A stretch of DNA of 64,000 nt from contig JAQXLY010000054.1 of the NCBI GenBank assembly GCA_029012365.1, positions 1 to 64,000 of the forward strand, given 5' to 3'. Of the stretch, positions 1 to 8,795 are shown in pieces. The notes under the pieces were generated by a model. The model had not been told where the DNA came from, made no database searches, and was given only the letters and a program-made list of their open reading frames with translations. The translations under genes were made by a program, and so were the position numbers. This DNA is from Lachnospiraceae bacterium. Its GTDB lineage: Bacteria > Bacillota > Clostridia > Lachnospirales > Lachnospiraceae. Every line of letters starts with the position of its first letter. Position 1 is the first letter of the stretch.

Positions 1-57
1 TGTTTCAAGTTGGTTACGTTCTTCTGCTGAAAGAAGAAGAGGGAGTGCTTTTGCCAT
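1..57 (-). mobile_element. IS630-family transposase, N-terminal end only (runs off window)
   Basis: Reading the minus strand from 57 gives MAKALPLLLSAEERNQLET, the typical opening of IS630-type transposases (small residues, then an L-S-x-E-E-R start to the helix-turn-helix). A GGAGGT ribosome site lies just upstream (about 66-71 on the plus strand). An 8-bp inverted repeat, CTTAATAC (60-67) and GTATTAAG (83-90), encloses that site and could hide it in a hairpin, a common way for insertion sequences to limit transposase translation. Only 19 codons are visible, so the family call is tentative. The neighbouring KilA-N gene loses its 5' part next to this element, which suggests the element or an associated deletion broke it. 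Confidence 0.55.
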
Positions 58-134
58 GACTTAATACCTCCGATATGTTGATGTATTAAGTATATCACAA
101 AACAGCAAATCGGTCTAGTTATTTTGTTTATAAT

Positions 135-812
135 CTACTAGGATTGTGGGAAGAACTTCACAATCCAGATTTTAAACGTGTCGAATTCGATACGTTTAAA
201 ACTGATGCAGGAACAAATGCGTTTGTTTTTTCGATAAAGGATTGGACGGAACAATTAGGAGCCATAGGTCTTTTTTCAAAATCAGGACGTTATGGCGGTG
301 GAATATATGCGCATATAGACATTGCATTTGAATTTGCATCGTGGATATCACCAGAGTTTAAATTGTATGTTATAAAAGACTATCAGAGGTTAAAGGAAGA
401 TGAGAATAGCAGGCTTTCGTTATCATGGAATCTGAATAGAGAAATATCAAAATTAAATTACAGAGTACATACAGATTCCATTAAGGAAAACTTAATCCCA
501 AGGGAGCTTACACCAGAACAGGTTTCATTTACTTACGCAAGTGAAGCAGATTTGCTAAATACGGTATTGTTTGGAATGACTGCAAAAGAATGGCGTGAAA
601 GTAATCCGGATGAAAAAGGAAATATCAGAGATCATGCAACGATATATCAGTTGTTGGTACTTGCAAATATGGAAAGCTATAATGCGATATTGATTAAGCA
701 AGGAAAAACTCAGGCAGAAAGAATGCAATTACTACATGAATTAGCAGTACAGCAACTGACAACGCTTAGTAGTTTAGAATTAAATAATTTGCCGGGTATT
801 GAAAAGAAGTAA
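135..812 (+). pseudogene. KilA-N domain protein, 5'-truncated
   Basis: The product is recognisable as a KilA-N domain protein, a phage or mobile-element DNA-binding family: LGLWEELHNPDF, then SKSGRYGGG and IAFEFASWISPEFKLYVIKDYQRLK, all conserved in the family. The usual first 60 or so residues, including the start of the KilA-N fold, are absent. In frame, homology begins near 135 (codons for LLGLWEE), and upstream the frame is open only to a stop at 87-89 with no related sequence. The only possible start nearby is a TTG at 144 with no ribosome site. The C-terminal half (from about residue 100) is the accessory helical domain often seen in these proteins. It abuts an IS630-type transposase, so I read it as a disrupted prophage or mobile-element remnant that is unlikely to be translated. 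Confidence 0.7.
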
Positions 813-924
813 TCAAAATTGTCTGTTAAAGTAATAAGCAATTGTAGAAAACGGTGAACCGCGGAGTCTGTGGTCCCGCTGTCATGAAAAGGTAAAGAAA
901 TGCCGGAATGTGGTATATTTCCGA

Positions 925-964
925 TTTTTCGGGAGTTGGGGAAAAAGTCCTAACTCCCGAAAAA
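925..964. terminator. Bidirectional stem-loop terminator
   Basis: A perfect 13-bp inverted repeat, TTTTTCGGGAGTT (925-937) and AACTCCCGAAAAA (952-964), has T runs on both strands. It sits directly downstream of the minus-strand receiver-domain remnant (stop at 972) and downstream of the KilA-N remnant on the plus strand. Confidence 0.8.
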
Positions 965-971
965 GGTTTAA

Positions 972-1145
972 TTACATAATTGCTTTAACAGCTGTCTGAA
1001 GATGGTCAAAGGAGAATGGCTTGTAAACAAAATATTCTGCACCGTATTCCAAGGCGCGGCTGTGTACCTCTTCAGAGGTGTCGGCAGTCAGCATTACGAT
1101 ATGAATATTTGTGCTATTAACACGATTGCGGATACAAGTATGATT
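972..1145 (-). pseudogene. Response-regulator receiver domain, C-terminal fragment
   Basis: The minus strand reads ...STNIHIVMLTADTSEEVHSR, then ALEYGAEYFVYKPFSFDHLQ and TAVKAIM, followed by a stop at 972-974. This is the second half of a CheY-like receiver: hydrophobic beta-4 IVMLTAD, then the conserved Lys of V-x-K-P-F and the last helix. The phospho-acceptor Asp region is missing; upstream the sequence changes to unrelated codons near 1145. It ends just before its own terminator (925-964), so it is the surviving tail of a once-real regulator gene, probably lost in the same rearrangement that broke the KilA-N gene. The frame can be extended to an ATG near 1145, but no ribosome site or phosphorylation site supports an intact product. 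Confidence 0.7.
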
Positions 1146-1332
1146 CATCCGGTAATAGATAAATTGCTTTTAGCTTCGGATAAAAAGATATAGATATTTA
1201 AAGGCGCAATTTGCGACCTTGAATGAAAACGGAGATAAGAGAGGTACTAACATAAAAAATTTTCATACGCTTTTACCGCATTTATATGTTGGCAACCGTC
1301 CTCAGAGGAGAAAGGGATTATCAGGAAAAAGG

Positions 1333-1362
1333 TTGGCGTGAATTGCCATATTATGTTATAAT
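1333..1362 (+). promoter_or_regulatory. Candidate sigma-A promoter for the GH43 gene
   Basis: TTGGCG (1333-1338) and TATAAT (1357-1362) are separated by 18 bp. The start codon of the GH43 gene is about 200 bp downstream, leaving a long leader (1363-1558) in which I see no riboswitch or other recognisable element. The 1146-1332 stretch shows no gene. Confidence 0.4.
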
Positions 1363-1558
1363 TCGGATATGGACAATGATTGTGTTCTAAAAGTCTATAT
1401 TTAGAAACTTAGTAAAGAAATACTAAATGTATTACTTGAATGACCCTCTAAAAATGGAGTATCGTTCAACTTTGCAGGGTTGCTGTTGTAAAGTAGTGCG
1501 TTTGGGAACATACCGTATAGCATGTAATGTTCCGCGGCGCAGATAAGGAGGACTTTTT

Positions 1559-2992
1559 ATGAAAGAATTTATCAAGGGGGCCAATCCGTATATGCCATTA
1601 TGGGAGCATGTGCCGGATGGTGAGCCGCGAGTATTCGAGTATCATGGGGAGAAACGAGTGTATGTGTACGGTTCACATGATATTGAGGTGACCCAGTACT
1701 GCGGGCGCAATTATGTTGTCTGGTCTGCGCCGGTGGATGATCTTACGGACTGGACCTGTCATGGAGTTGCTTATGAGACCCATTACGATTCTGTGCTATA
1801 TGCGCCGGATGTGGTAAAAAAAGGTGACACTTATTATATGTATGCGGCGGAGAGAAAGGGAAGCCTGATTGTTGTTGCCAGTTCCAAAACGCCTTGGGGA
1901 CCCTTTGAAAATCCGGTGGAAACCAGACTCGGCTTTGATCCGGGAGTGCTTGTTGATGACGATGGGAGGGTTTATGCCTATTGGGGCGGCTGTGCGGCAC
2001 CATGCTATATTGCAGAGTTAGAGGATGATATGGCAACCATCAAGGAGGATACACTGGTTTCCAATCCGTTGGGACATTCCACATGTCCCTGGAATCCTGT
2101 AGATGATGGGCATATTTCCCTAATTGATGGCTTTTTTGAGGCTTCCAGTCCTCGTAAGGTAATGGGCAAGTATGTTTATATTTATTCCAAACGATATGAG
2201 AAGCCGATTCCGGAGCTTGGAGTTTACGAACCAAATAACGGATTCCTGTCTTACCGTTTCAGTGACTCGCCGTTTGGACCATTCCACGACGGCGGTGATA
2301 TCAGCTTTAACGGCGGAGAAATCTTAAAGGATGCTGAGGGTTGCGGTACCATGACTTATCAGTGGGGAAATAACCATGGTTCCATTATGGAAATAAATGG
2401 TAAGTGGTATGTATTTTACCACCGTCAGACCGGTGTGAATGAGTATTCACGACAGGCTATGATGGAGCCCATAGATGTTGCAATGGGACAGGACGGAAAG
2501 CTTTATATCGGCAGTATCAAATTCTTAAACGGAGAGCCGGTAGCATCCGGACCTGTGGAAATGACCTCTCAGGGACCGCATATCAATGGTCTCGATGCCT
2601 ATAAGTGGATTTCTGCAGGCTACGCCTGCCACATTCATGGCAGCAGTACCCGGGCATACATCAGACCGGGATATGAGCAGTGCGAAGATATTTCAACTCC
2701 CGTTGTCGATCTTTCATCGGGAGCCACTGTAGGTTTCCGTTATTTGCAGTTTGGAAACAATACACCGAACCGGGTGCATGTGATTCTGGGGACACACAGG
2801 AAGCTTAGGATCAATGTCAGAATCGATTCTTATCAGGGGCGCATTGTCGCTTCTATGGATTTCTCTGAGAATGAGTCGGAAAAGGTATCGGAGCTTACCT
2901 CCGCAGTTGTTGGAAAGCACGCGGTTTACTTTGAATTTCTCTCAGAAGAGACCGGTGTGATTGCAGAGTTTGATCGGTTCCGTTTTATGTAA
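1559..2992 (+). CDS. Glycoside hydrolase family 43 protein (xylosidase/arabinofuranosidase type)
   Basis: A 477-residue protein with the five-bladed propeller signature of GH43. Visible landmarks are D20 in PDGEPRVF (candidate catalytic base), D84 in LYAPDVV (pKa-modulating Asp), the propeller segment DPGVLVDDDGRVYAYWGG (about 127-144), E194 in GFFEASSPRK (candidate general acid), and NNHGSIMEINGKWYVFYHRQ near residue 275. The last roughly 130 residues (from about 340) look like a carbohydrate-binding beta-sandwich of the CBM6 type. There is no signal peptide, so it should act in the cytoplasm on imported oligosaccharides such as xylo- or arabino-oligomers; substrate cannot be told from sequence alone. 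The start at 1559 follows AAGGAGG at 1545-1551. A polysaccharide deacetylase follows 76 bp downstream, and a sugar-acid catabolic operon beyond it. Confidence 0.88.
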   Translation: MKEFIKGANPYMPLWEHVPDGEPRVFEYHGEKRVYVYGSHDIEVTQYCGRNYVVWSAPVDDLTDWTCHGVAYETHYDSVLYAPDVVKKGDTYYMYAAERKGSLIVVASSKTPWGPFENPVETRLGFDPGVLVDDDGRVYAYWGGCAAPCYIAELEDDMATIKEDTLVSNPLGHSTCPWNPVDDGHISLIDGFFEASSPRKVMGKYVYIYSKRYEKPIPELGVYEPNNGFLSYRFSDSPFGPFHDGGDISFNGGEILKDAEGCGTMTYQWGNNHGSIMEINGKWYVFYHRQTGVNEYSRQAMMEPIDVAMGQDGKLYIGSIKFLNGEPVASGPVEMTSQGPHINGLDAYKWISAGYACHIHGSSTRAYIRPGYEQCEDISTPVVDLSSGATVGFRYLQFGNNTPNRVHVILGTHRKLRINVRIDSYQGRIVASMDFSENESEKVSELTSAVVGKHAVYFEFLSEETGVIAEFDRFRFM

Positions 2993-3068
2993 AGGGTTAG
3001 AGCGAACCACAGAGACGGTAGTCTTGATGTCAAGAAAAGAAAAAACAATAATCCGGAGGAACGAAGCA

Positions 3069-3704
3069 ATGGAAAAAACAAAATTAGTAGCATTTACATT
3101 TGATGACGGTCCGGTGGAGTATTCCGCGGACAGTACCGCTATGCGTATTTTACATACTCTGGAAAAATACGGGCAGCGGGCAACATATTTTTATGTAGGA
3201 CAGAAGATAAATGAGGGAAGTATCCCGGAGATGAAATTTGCACAGAGCATCGGATGTGAGGCAGGAAATCATACCTTCACTCATTGCTTTTTGACGGAGC
3301 ATACAGAGGAGGAGATAAGGGAGGAGCTGGAAAAGACCGCCGCAGCAGAAGAAAGGGCTCTCGGAGTGGCACCGAAGCTTGTCAGACTTCCGTATCTGGC
3401 ATCGAATGAAACGGTTCTTGCTACCGTAGATTTCCCGATGATTAATTGCAGCGTGGACAGCAGAGACTGGGCAGACATACCGACAGAAGAAATCATAGAC
3501 AGGATTATGGATGCAGATGCCAAAGGAGAGCTTGAAAATGCGGTAGTTCTCATGCATGAGCAGTACGCAACTACGGCAGCGGCGGTGGAATATCTGCTTC
3601 CGGTGCTGATAGAAAAGGGATACACCTTTGTGACAGTGTCGGAGCTGGCAAAGATGAACGGTGTTGCATTAGAAAAGCACAAAATTTACGGGAGGCTGCA
3701 GTAA
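3069..3704 (+). CDS. Polysaccharide deacetylase (NodB homology, CE4-like)
   Basis: I place the start at 3069, giving 211 residues, because GGAGG (3056-3060) precedes it and the NodB motif begins at once; a longer open frame to 2961 overlaps the GH43 gene and adds unrelated residues. TFDDGP (residues 10-15) supplies the catalytic Asp and metal-binding Asp, and H68-x3-H72 (HTFTH) supplies the two metal-binding histidines. There is no signal peptide, unlike peptidoglycan deacetylases, so a cytoplasmic de-N- or de-O-acetylation of oligosaccharides is likely, in keeping with the upstream GH43 enzyme. The domain is near the minimal size for CE4. The substrate is unknown. Confidence 0.85.
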   Translation: MEKTKLVAFTFDDGPVEYSADSTAMRILHTLEKYGQRATYFYVGQKINEGSIPEMKFAQSIGCEAGNHTFTHCFLTEHTEEEIREELEKTAAAEERALGVAPKLVRLPYLASNETVLATVDFPMINCSVDSRDWADIPTEEIIDRIMDADAKGELENAVVLMHEQYATTAAAVEYLLPVLIEKGYTFVTVSELAKMNGVALEKHKIYGRLQ

Positions 3705-3807
3705 TAGACAATTCCGAAATACGACGGATAACTCGAAAACTGCGAAAAGGTGCCATCAGACCTTCGAAAAAGTCGGATAAATGACTGTAATACAAACGGT
3801 AATTCTG

Positions 3808-3813
3808 TATAAT
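3808..3813 (+). promoter_or_regulatory. Candidate -10 box for the sugar-acid operon
   Basis: TATAAT at 3808-3813 lies 35 bp before the first gene of the operon (3848). No convincing -35 box is visible at the right distance, which would fit an activated or weak promoter. Confidence 0.35.
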
Positions 3814-3847
3814 AAGGATATAGAAATCCTTACAGGAGGAGCTACAG

Positions 3848-5050
3848 ATGTTGGTAAAAGGAACTTATTTTCAGAATGATAAGGAAAAGCCGCTTGTTTA
3901 CGGTGATGTGGAAATCTTCAACACAAAACGCAGGAGATTGCGGGGAGAAGAAGAAAAGGAAGCAGTGTTATGTGAACCGGTAATGGTAGGCTTTTGCGGA
4001 ACGGACAATGAGCTGATGCATATGGGCAGTGAAGGAAAGCTGACAGCGAAGTTTCCGGCAGGGACAAACCGTCTGATTAACGGACATGAGGGAATTGTGT
4101 GGGTGCCTTCGGAAAACAGATTCGCTATTGTGCTGATTCGCGGCGGGGACAGCTTTGACCCTACCAGATATACCGAGGACGAGACTTATTTTGAATATGG
4201 ATGCGATCAGGCGGACGGGCTGTTCTGCGACAAGCAGTATTTTCATCCGGATATGCTTCTGCCGATTCCCGACGGTTATGTGGAAAACGGGAGGTTAAAG
4301 CTTTCGTTTGCAAAAAAGATGGTATTTCCGGACCCTTTTGCATGCATGCTGTTTCAACTGGAGCGCATGGAGGATTTGGGCAGTGCCCATAACTTTCGTG
4401 TGGCAATGAGAAAATATAAGTGCAGCGAAGAAGAAGCGCGGGGCATTGCTAAGGAGGAAATTTTAGAGAGGACAGTGATTTTCGGTCTGGGAACAACCGG
4501 TATGTTTATCGGGGACCTGATTTTAAAAAATCACAAGGACGCTAAGGTATTGTTTGTGGCAAGAAGCGACGCGGATTCTCCGAAGGTGAGTTTTGCGCTG
4601 AAACAGACGAATGCGGATTACTTACAGAATACCTATGACAGTGAAGAGGAGCTGGCAAAGGCTATTATAGAAAGGCTTGGCGGACGTGCAACCACCTTTA
4701 TCGGTGTCAGCGGAAGTAACGTGGAGCACAGGATTGCCTTTGAGAATAAGGTACTCGGCTGTAACGGAATTTACAACAGTTTTTCGCTGGGACCGAAGGT
4801 TTCCTTCGATACGATGCCTTTCGGTTTTGAAAACCATTTGATTTTCGGTTCCATTAATTTCAGACAGGATCATATGGAGAAGGCAATCGAATTACTTGCG
4901 GTCAGTCACTATGATGAAATCGTGGAATTAATTGATAAGGATGAATTTACAAAGGACCCGATAGGTGCATACCGCGACAGGATTTACAGCAAAAATGCTC
5001 CTATGAAGACAGCAGTCATCTGGAATAGAAACTACGTGGAAGCGGAATGA
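3848..5050 (+). CDS. Zinc-type MDR sugar dehydrogenase (glucose dehydrogenase-like)
   Basis: A 400-residue medium-chain dehydrogenase/reductase. The catalytic-domain signature GFCGTDNELMHMG (about residues 50-62) and GHEG (about 79-82) correspond to the zinc-site Cys and His-Glu motifs of glucose 1-dehydrogenase-like enzymes. The nucleotide-binding motif is FGLGTTGMFIGDLI (about 218-231). It should oxidise a free aldose to its lactone with NAD(P). The start follows AGGAGGAG at 3834-3841. It is the first gene of an operon that also contains a second dehydrogenase, a lactonase candidate, an aldonate dehydratase-like enzyme and a FucU-type mutarotase, so the substrate is more likely a sugar such as L-fucose, D-arabinose or L-galactose than an alcohol. 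Substrate is inferred, not seen. Confidence 0.75.
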   Translation: MLVKGTYFQNDKEKPLVYGDVEIFNTKRRRLRGEEEKEAVLCEPVMVGFCGTDNELMHMGSEGKLTAKFPAGTNRLINGHEGIVWVPSENRFAIVLIRGGDSFDPTRYTEDETYFEYGCDQADGLFCDKQYFHPDMLLPIPDGYVENGRLKLSFAKKMVFPDPFACMLFQLERMEDLGSAHNFRVAMRKYKCSEEEARGIAKEEILERTVIFGLGTTGMFIGDLILKNHKDAKVLFVARSDADSPKVSFALKQTNADYLQNTYDSEEELAKAIIERLGGRATTFIGVSGSNVEHRIAFENKVLGCNGIYNSFSLGPKVSFDTMPFGFENHLIFGSINFRQDHMEKAIELLAVSHYDEIVELIDKDEFTKDPIGAYRDRIYSKNAPMKTAVIWNRNYVEAE

Positions 5051-5067
5051 AAGGAAGGAAATACATT

Positions 5068-6081
5068 ATGAAGACAGTATTGATAGAGAAGCCGTTTGAA
5101 ATTGCGGTGACAGACACCGAGATGCCTGTACCGAAGGAAGGAGAGGCGCTTTTAAAGGTGCTGTACTGTGGCGTGTGCGGTGCGGATGTTGCCAGCTATA
5201 CCGGAAATCAGCCGTTTACTACATATCCGCGTATTCCGGGACATGAGTTCAGTGCGGAGATTGTATCTATTCCTGAAAATGACAGAAACCTTAAGGTGGG
5301 TGATATTGTAACAGCGAATCCGTATTTTAATTGCGGAACCTGTTATTCCTGCCGGAGAGGCTATGTAAACTGCTGTACCGATAACCAGACTATGGGAGTG
5401 CAGAGAGACGGAAGCTTCAGGGAATATATTACTATGCCTGTGGAACGTATTTATGACGGAAAGGGCTTATCCGCAAAGGAGCTTGCGTTAGTAGAGCCGT
5501 TTACCATAAGCTATCATGCACTTCACAGAGCTCCGGTGAAAAAGGGAGACAAGGTACTCGTAGTGGGAGCCGGTCCTATCGGTTTATTTGCGCTTATCTC
5601 GGCAAAGGCACAGGGAGCGGAGGTCTATGTAGCGGACGTACTGGACGGCAGACTGGAAAAGGCAATGCATTTCGGCGCTGCCGGTACGATTAATTCCGGC
5701 AAGACAGATATAAAGGAAGAAGCAATGAAAATAACCGGGGGCAATGGCTTTGATGTGTGCGTAGAGGCGTGCGGTCTTTCCGTTACGTTCCTTTCCTGCA
5801 TTGAGTGCGCGGCATTTGCGGCAAATATTATTCTAATCGGAAACGGAAAAAAGGAGACCACATTCCTGCACTCGATTCTGCTAAAGAAGGAGTTAAATGT
5901 ATTCGGCAGCAGAAACTCCTATGCAGGAGATTTTAAAGCAGTCATTGACCTGATTGCGGGTGGAGAGGTAAACGTACTTGACATGGTAAGTGCCGTATAT
6001 CCGATGGAGAAAGCTGATGAAGCCTTTAAGGCGCTTGCAAATAATGACGGCAGCCTGTCAAAGGTATTGATTGAAATGTAA
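5068..6081 (+). CDS. Zinc-binding alcohol/polyol dehydrogenase (MDR family)
   Basis: 337 residues from the start at 5068, chosen for AAGGAAGG at 5051-5058 and for the family-typical opening MKTVLIEKPFEIAV. Motifs are CGVCGADVASY (catalytic zinc Cys), PGHEFSAEI, the structural zinc four-Cys lobe NCGTCYSCRRGYVNCC, and the Rossmann motif VVGAGPIGLF. This is the layout of threonine 3-dehydrogenase, sorbitol dehydrogenase and galactitol-1-phosphate dehydrogenase. It begins 17 bp after the preceding gene and is followed 15 bp later by the UxaB-like gene. In this operon it probably oxidises or reduces a sugar acid or polyol intermediate. The exact substrate cannot be assigned. Confidence 0.8.
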   Translation: MKTVLIEKPFEIAVTDTEMPVPKEGEALLKVLYCGVCGADVASYTGNQPFTTYPRIPGHEFSAEIVSIPENDRNLKVGDIVTANPYFNCGTCYSCRRGYVNCCTDNQTMGVQRDGSFREYITMPVERIYDGKGLSAKELALVEPFTISYHALHRAPVKKGDKVLVVGAGPIGLFALISAKAQGAEVYVADVLDGRLEKAMHFGAAGTINSGKTDIKEEAMKITGGNGFDVCVEACGLSVTFLSCIECAAFAANIILIGNGKKETTFLHSILLKKELNVFGSRNSYAGDFKAVIDLIAGGEVNVLDMVSAVYPMEKADEAFKALANNDGSLSKVLIEM

Positions 6082-6096
6082 GAGAGGGATTGTGCG

Positions 6097-7422
6097 ATGA
6101 AGGAAACCATAATTCAGTTTGGCGAAGGCGGTTTTTTGAGGAGCTTTGCCGATGTGTTTGTACATAAAATGAATGAGCAGGGGTTATACGACGGCAAGGT
6201 GGTTGTAGTACAGCCCATTGCAAAGGGACTGATTCCGGTAATTAATGAACAGAAGGGCGTATATCACCAGTTCCTGCGGGGAATAGAGAACGGAAGGGTT
6301 GTGGATGAGTGTATTAAAGTTACCTCTATATCCAGAGGAATCGACCCGTATACAGACTATGAAGAGTATCTGAAGCTTGCCAATAATCCGGATATCCACG
6401 TAATTATTTCAAATACAACCGAGGCAGGGATTGAGTATCTCGGTACGGAGTCTATAGAAGATGCACCGCCGAAATCTTTTCCGGCAAAGCTTACGGTACT
6501 TTTATATGAGAGATTTAAAGCGGGGCTTCCGGGCTTTCTGATTCTGTCCTGCGAACTGATTGATAATAACGGCAAGGAGCTTTTGGACTGCGTATTAAAA
6601 TACGCAAAGCTTTGGAAGCTGCCTGAAGAGTTTGTACAGTGGGTACGAACGGAAAATCATTTTTGCAATACTCTGGTAGACAGAATCTGTACCGGGTATC
6701 CGAAGGACGAAGCGGAGGAATTGACCGCACGTCTCGGAGAACAGGATAAGCTGATGAATACCGCCGAGATTTTCCACCTGTGGGTAATTGAGGGAGATTA
6801 TGAAAAGGAATTTCCGTTACAGGCGGCAGGAGTGAATGTTATCTGGACACCGGATGTAAGGCCTTACAAAAAGAGAAAGGTGCGTATTTTGAACGGCGGA
6901 CACACCTCCATGGTACTGGCTGCAAGATTGTACGGACTTTCTACCGTAAAGGAATGTCTGGATGATGCTCTGGTAGGTGCGTTTTTAAATAAGACCTTAT
7001 TCGAGGAAATAATTCCGACGCTTGGAAATACCGAAGAGGATATTCGGTTCGGCAGGGCGGTACTGGACCGTTTTGCCAATCCGTTTGTGAAGCATCAGTT
7101 ACTCAGCATTGCATTGAATTCCGTAAGTAAGTTTAAAGCAAGAGTTCTGCCTACTATACTTGAATATTATGAGGCAAACGACAGACTTCCGAAGTGCATG
7201 ACCTTTTCTCTGGCGGCATTGATTGCTTTTTACCGTACTGAGGAGGCAAATGACAGTGAAGATATTATGGAATTTATGAAGAATGCTTCCGTATGTGATA
7301 TCTTAAAGAAGGAGCAGTATTGGGGCAGAGATTTATCCTTTATGCGTACTGAGGTTGAGCGGTATCTGGAGCTTATGGAAAAGCAGGGAATGGAGCAGGC
7401 GTTTCGGGAGGTACTTGCATGA
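6097..7422 (+). CDS. uxaB: Tagaturonate reductase (UxaB) family protein
   Basis: A 441-residue polyol/mannitol dehydrogenase-family reductase. IQFGEGGFLRSFADVFVHKMN at the N-terminus is the UxaB nucleotide-binding start, and the conserved block VRILNGGHTSMVLAARLYG (about 266-284) contains the family's catalytic-site residues. In galacturonate breakdown UxaB interconverts tagaturonate and altronate with NADH. The stop overlaps the start of the UxaA-like gene by 4 bp (ATGA at 7419-7422), showing translational coupling. No uronate isomerase (UxaC), KDG kinase or KDPG aldolase is in the window, and the rest of the operon looks like a lactone pathway, so the true substrate may be a different 3-keto or 2-keto sugar acid. 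Confidence 0.82.
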   Translation: MKETIIQFGEGGFLRSFADVFVHKMNEQGLYDGKVVVVQPIAKGLIPVINEQKGVYHQFLRGIENGRVVDECIKVTSISRGIDPYTDYEEYLKLANNPDIHVIISNTTEAGIEYLGTESIEDAPPKSFPAKLTVLLYERFKAGLPGFLILSCELIDNNGKELLDCVLKYAKLWKLPEEFVQWVRTENHFCNTLVDRICTGYPKDEAEELTARLGEQDKLMNTAEIFHLWVIEGDYEKEFPLQAAGVNVIWTPDVRPYKKRKVRILNGGHTSMVLAARLYGLSTVKECLDDALVGAFLNKTLFEEIIPTLGNTEEDIRFGRAVLDRFANPFVKHQLLSIALNSVSKFKARVLPTILEYYEANDRLPKCMTFSLAALIAFYRTEEANDSEDIMEFMKNASVCDILKKEQYWGRDLSFMRTEVERYLELMEKQGMEQAFREVLA

Positions 7423-8795
7423 AGCAGCTTAGAATTCATCCTTCCGATAATGTGGCGGTAGAGCTTGCAACCGGTCATAAGGTGGCTCTGTTGGATATTG
7501 CCGCAGGAGAGAATGTAATTAAGTACGGCTTCCCAATCGGACATGCTATGAAGGATATCAAAGAAGGAGAACGGGTACATACCGAGAACCTGAAGACAAA
7601 CCTGAAGGATAAGCTCAGCTATACGTATCAGCCGAAGCACTTTGCATTAAAGGAGGTTCCGGATGTTATCATAAATGCTTATGTGCGGGCAAACGGAGAA
7701 ATCGGTATCCGTAACGATATCTGGATAGTGAATACGGTCGGCTGCGTAAATAAAATTGCGGAACGGCTGAGTGCGCTTACCGGTGCACTTAGCTTCCCGC
7801 ACCCTTACGGTTGTTCCCAGCTGGGGGATGACCATATGGTGACAAGGCAGATTTTGAAAGGTCTTGTGAGACATCCGAATGCCGGAGGAGTGCTGGTTCT
7901 CGGACTCGGCTGCGAAAATAATAATATAGAGTCTTTTCGCAGTATGCTTGGAGAGATAGATGAACGGCGTGTAAGGTTCTTAAATGTACAGGAGTGTAAG
8001 GATGAAATCGCAGAAGGAGTACGGCTTATCGGAGAACTGAAGGCATATGCCGACACCGATAAACGCCGTCCGGTATCTATTTCCAATCTAAAGGTAGGCC
8101 TAAAGTGCGGAGGCTCGGACGGCTTTTCCGGCATAACGGCAAATCCGTTGATTGGACGCTTTTCTGATTACCTGATTGCAGCCGGAGGAAGCACGGTGCT
8201 TACAGAGGTGCCGGAGATGTTCGGTGCGGAAACGATTCTGATGGACCGTTGTGTGAATAGAGAGGTTTTTGATAAAACGGTGCATTTGATTAACGATTTC
8301 AAGGACTATTTTATACGCCATAATCAGGAGATTTATGAAAATCCTTCTCCGGGCAATAAGGCAGGGGGGATTACCACTCTGGAGGAAAAGTCTCTCGGTT
8401 GTACACAAAAGGGCGGTATGGCACCGGTAGTTGACGTACTGACCTATGGCGACAGGATTACGAAGAACGGCCTGAATCTGTTAAACGGACCGGGAAATGA
8501 TATGGTTGCGGTAACAAATCTGGCGGCGGCAGGCTGTCATATGGTGCTGTTTTCCACAGGAAGAGGAACACCGCTCGGAGGCCCTGTCCCTACCGTAAAG
8601 ATTGCCACGAATGATAAGCTTGCAGAAAATAAAAGGAACTGGATTGATTTTAACGCAGGACCGGTGCTTTCGGGAGAGGAGCTTACAGAGAAGCTGCTTG
8701 AGTATATTGTAAGAGTTGCAAACGGGGAACAGACCTGCAATGAAAAAAACGGATATCGTGAAATTGCGATTTTTAAGGATGGTGTGACATTGTGA
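7419..8795 (+). CDS. uxaA: Altronate dehydratase (UxaA) family aldonate dehydratase
   Basis: A 458-residue protein, slightly shorter than the roughly 495 of classical UxaA. The first 95 residues form the SAF-like domain (VALLDIAAGENVIKYGFPIG); the larger domain contains PYGCSQLGDD, LGLGCENN, and the hallmark KCGGSDGFSGITANPLIG (about 229-246). The enzyme dehydrates an aldonate such as D-altronate to its 2-keto-3-deoxy acid in the cytoplasm. UxaA-like proteins also sit in oxidative L-fucose loci, for example in Campylobacter jejuni, together with an amidohydrolase and a mutarotase, as here. The 4-bp overlap with uxaB and the GTGA overlap with the next gene mark one transcription and translation unit. 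Confidence 0.85.
   Translation: MKQLRIHPSDNVAVELATGHKVALLDIAAGENVIKYGFPIGHAMKDIKEGERVHTENLKTNLKDKLSYTYQPKHFALKEVPDVIINAYVRANGEIGIRNDIWIVNTVGCVNKIAERLSALTGALSFPHPYGCSQLGDDHMVTRQILKGLVRHPNAGGVLVLGLGCENNNIESFRSMLGEIDERRVRFLNVQECKDEIAEGVRLIGELKAYADTDKRRPVSISNLKVGLKCGGSDGFSGITANPLIGRFSDYLIAAGGSTVLTEVPEMFGAETILMDRCVNREVFDKTVHLINDFKDYFIRHNQEIYENPSPGNKAGGITTLEEKSLGCTQKGGMAPVVDVLTYGDRITKNGLNLLNGPGNDMVAVTNLAAAGCHMVLFSTGRGTPLGGPVPTVKIATNDKLAENKRNWIDFNAGPVLSGEELTEKLLEYIVRVANGEQTCNEKNGYREIAIFKDGVTL

Noticed and set aside
1002-1193. Open frame of 63 codons on the plus strand
   Set aside because: It is antisense to the receiver-domain fragment, which has recognisable conserved text on the minus strand.
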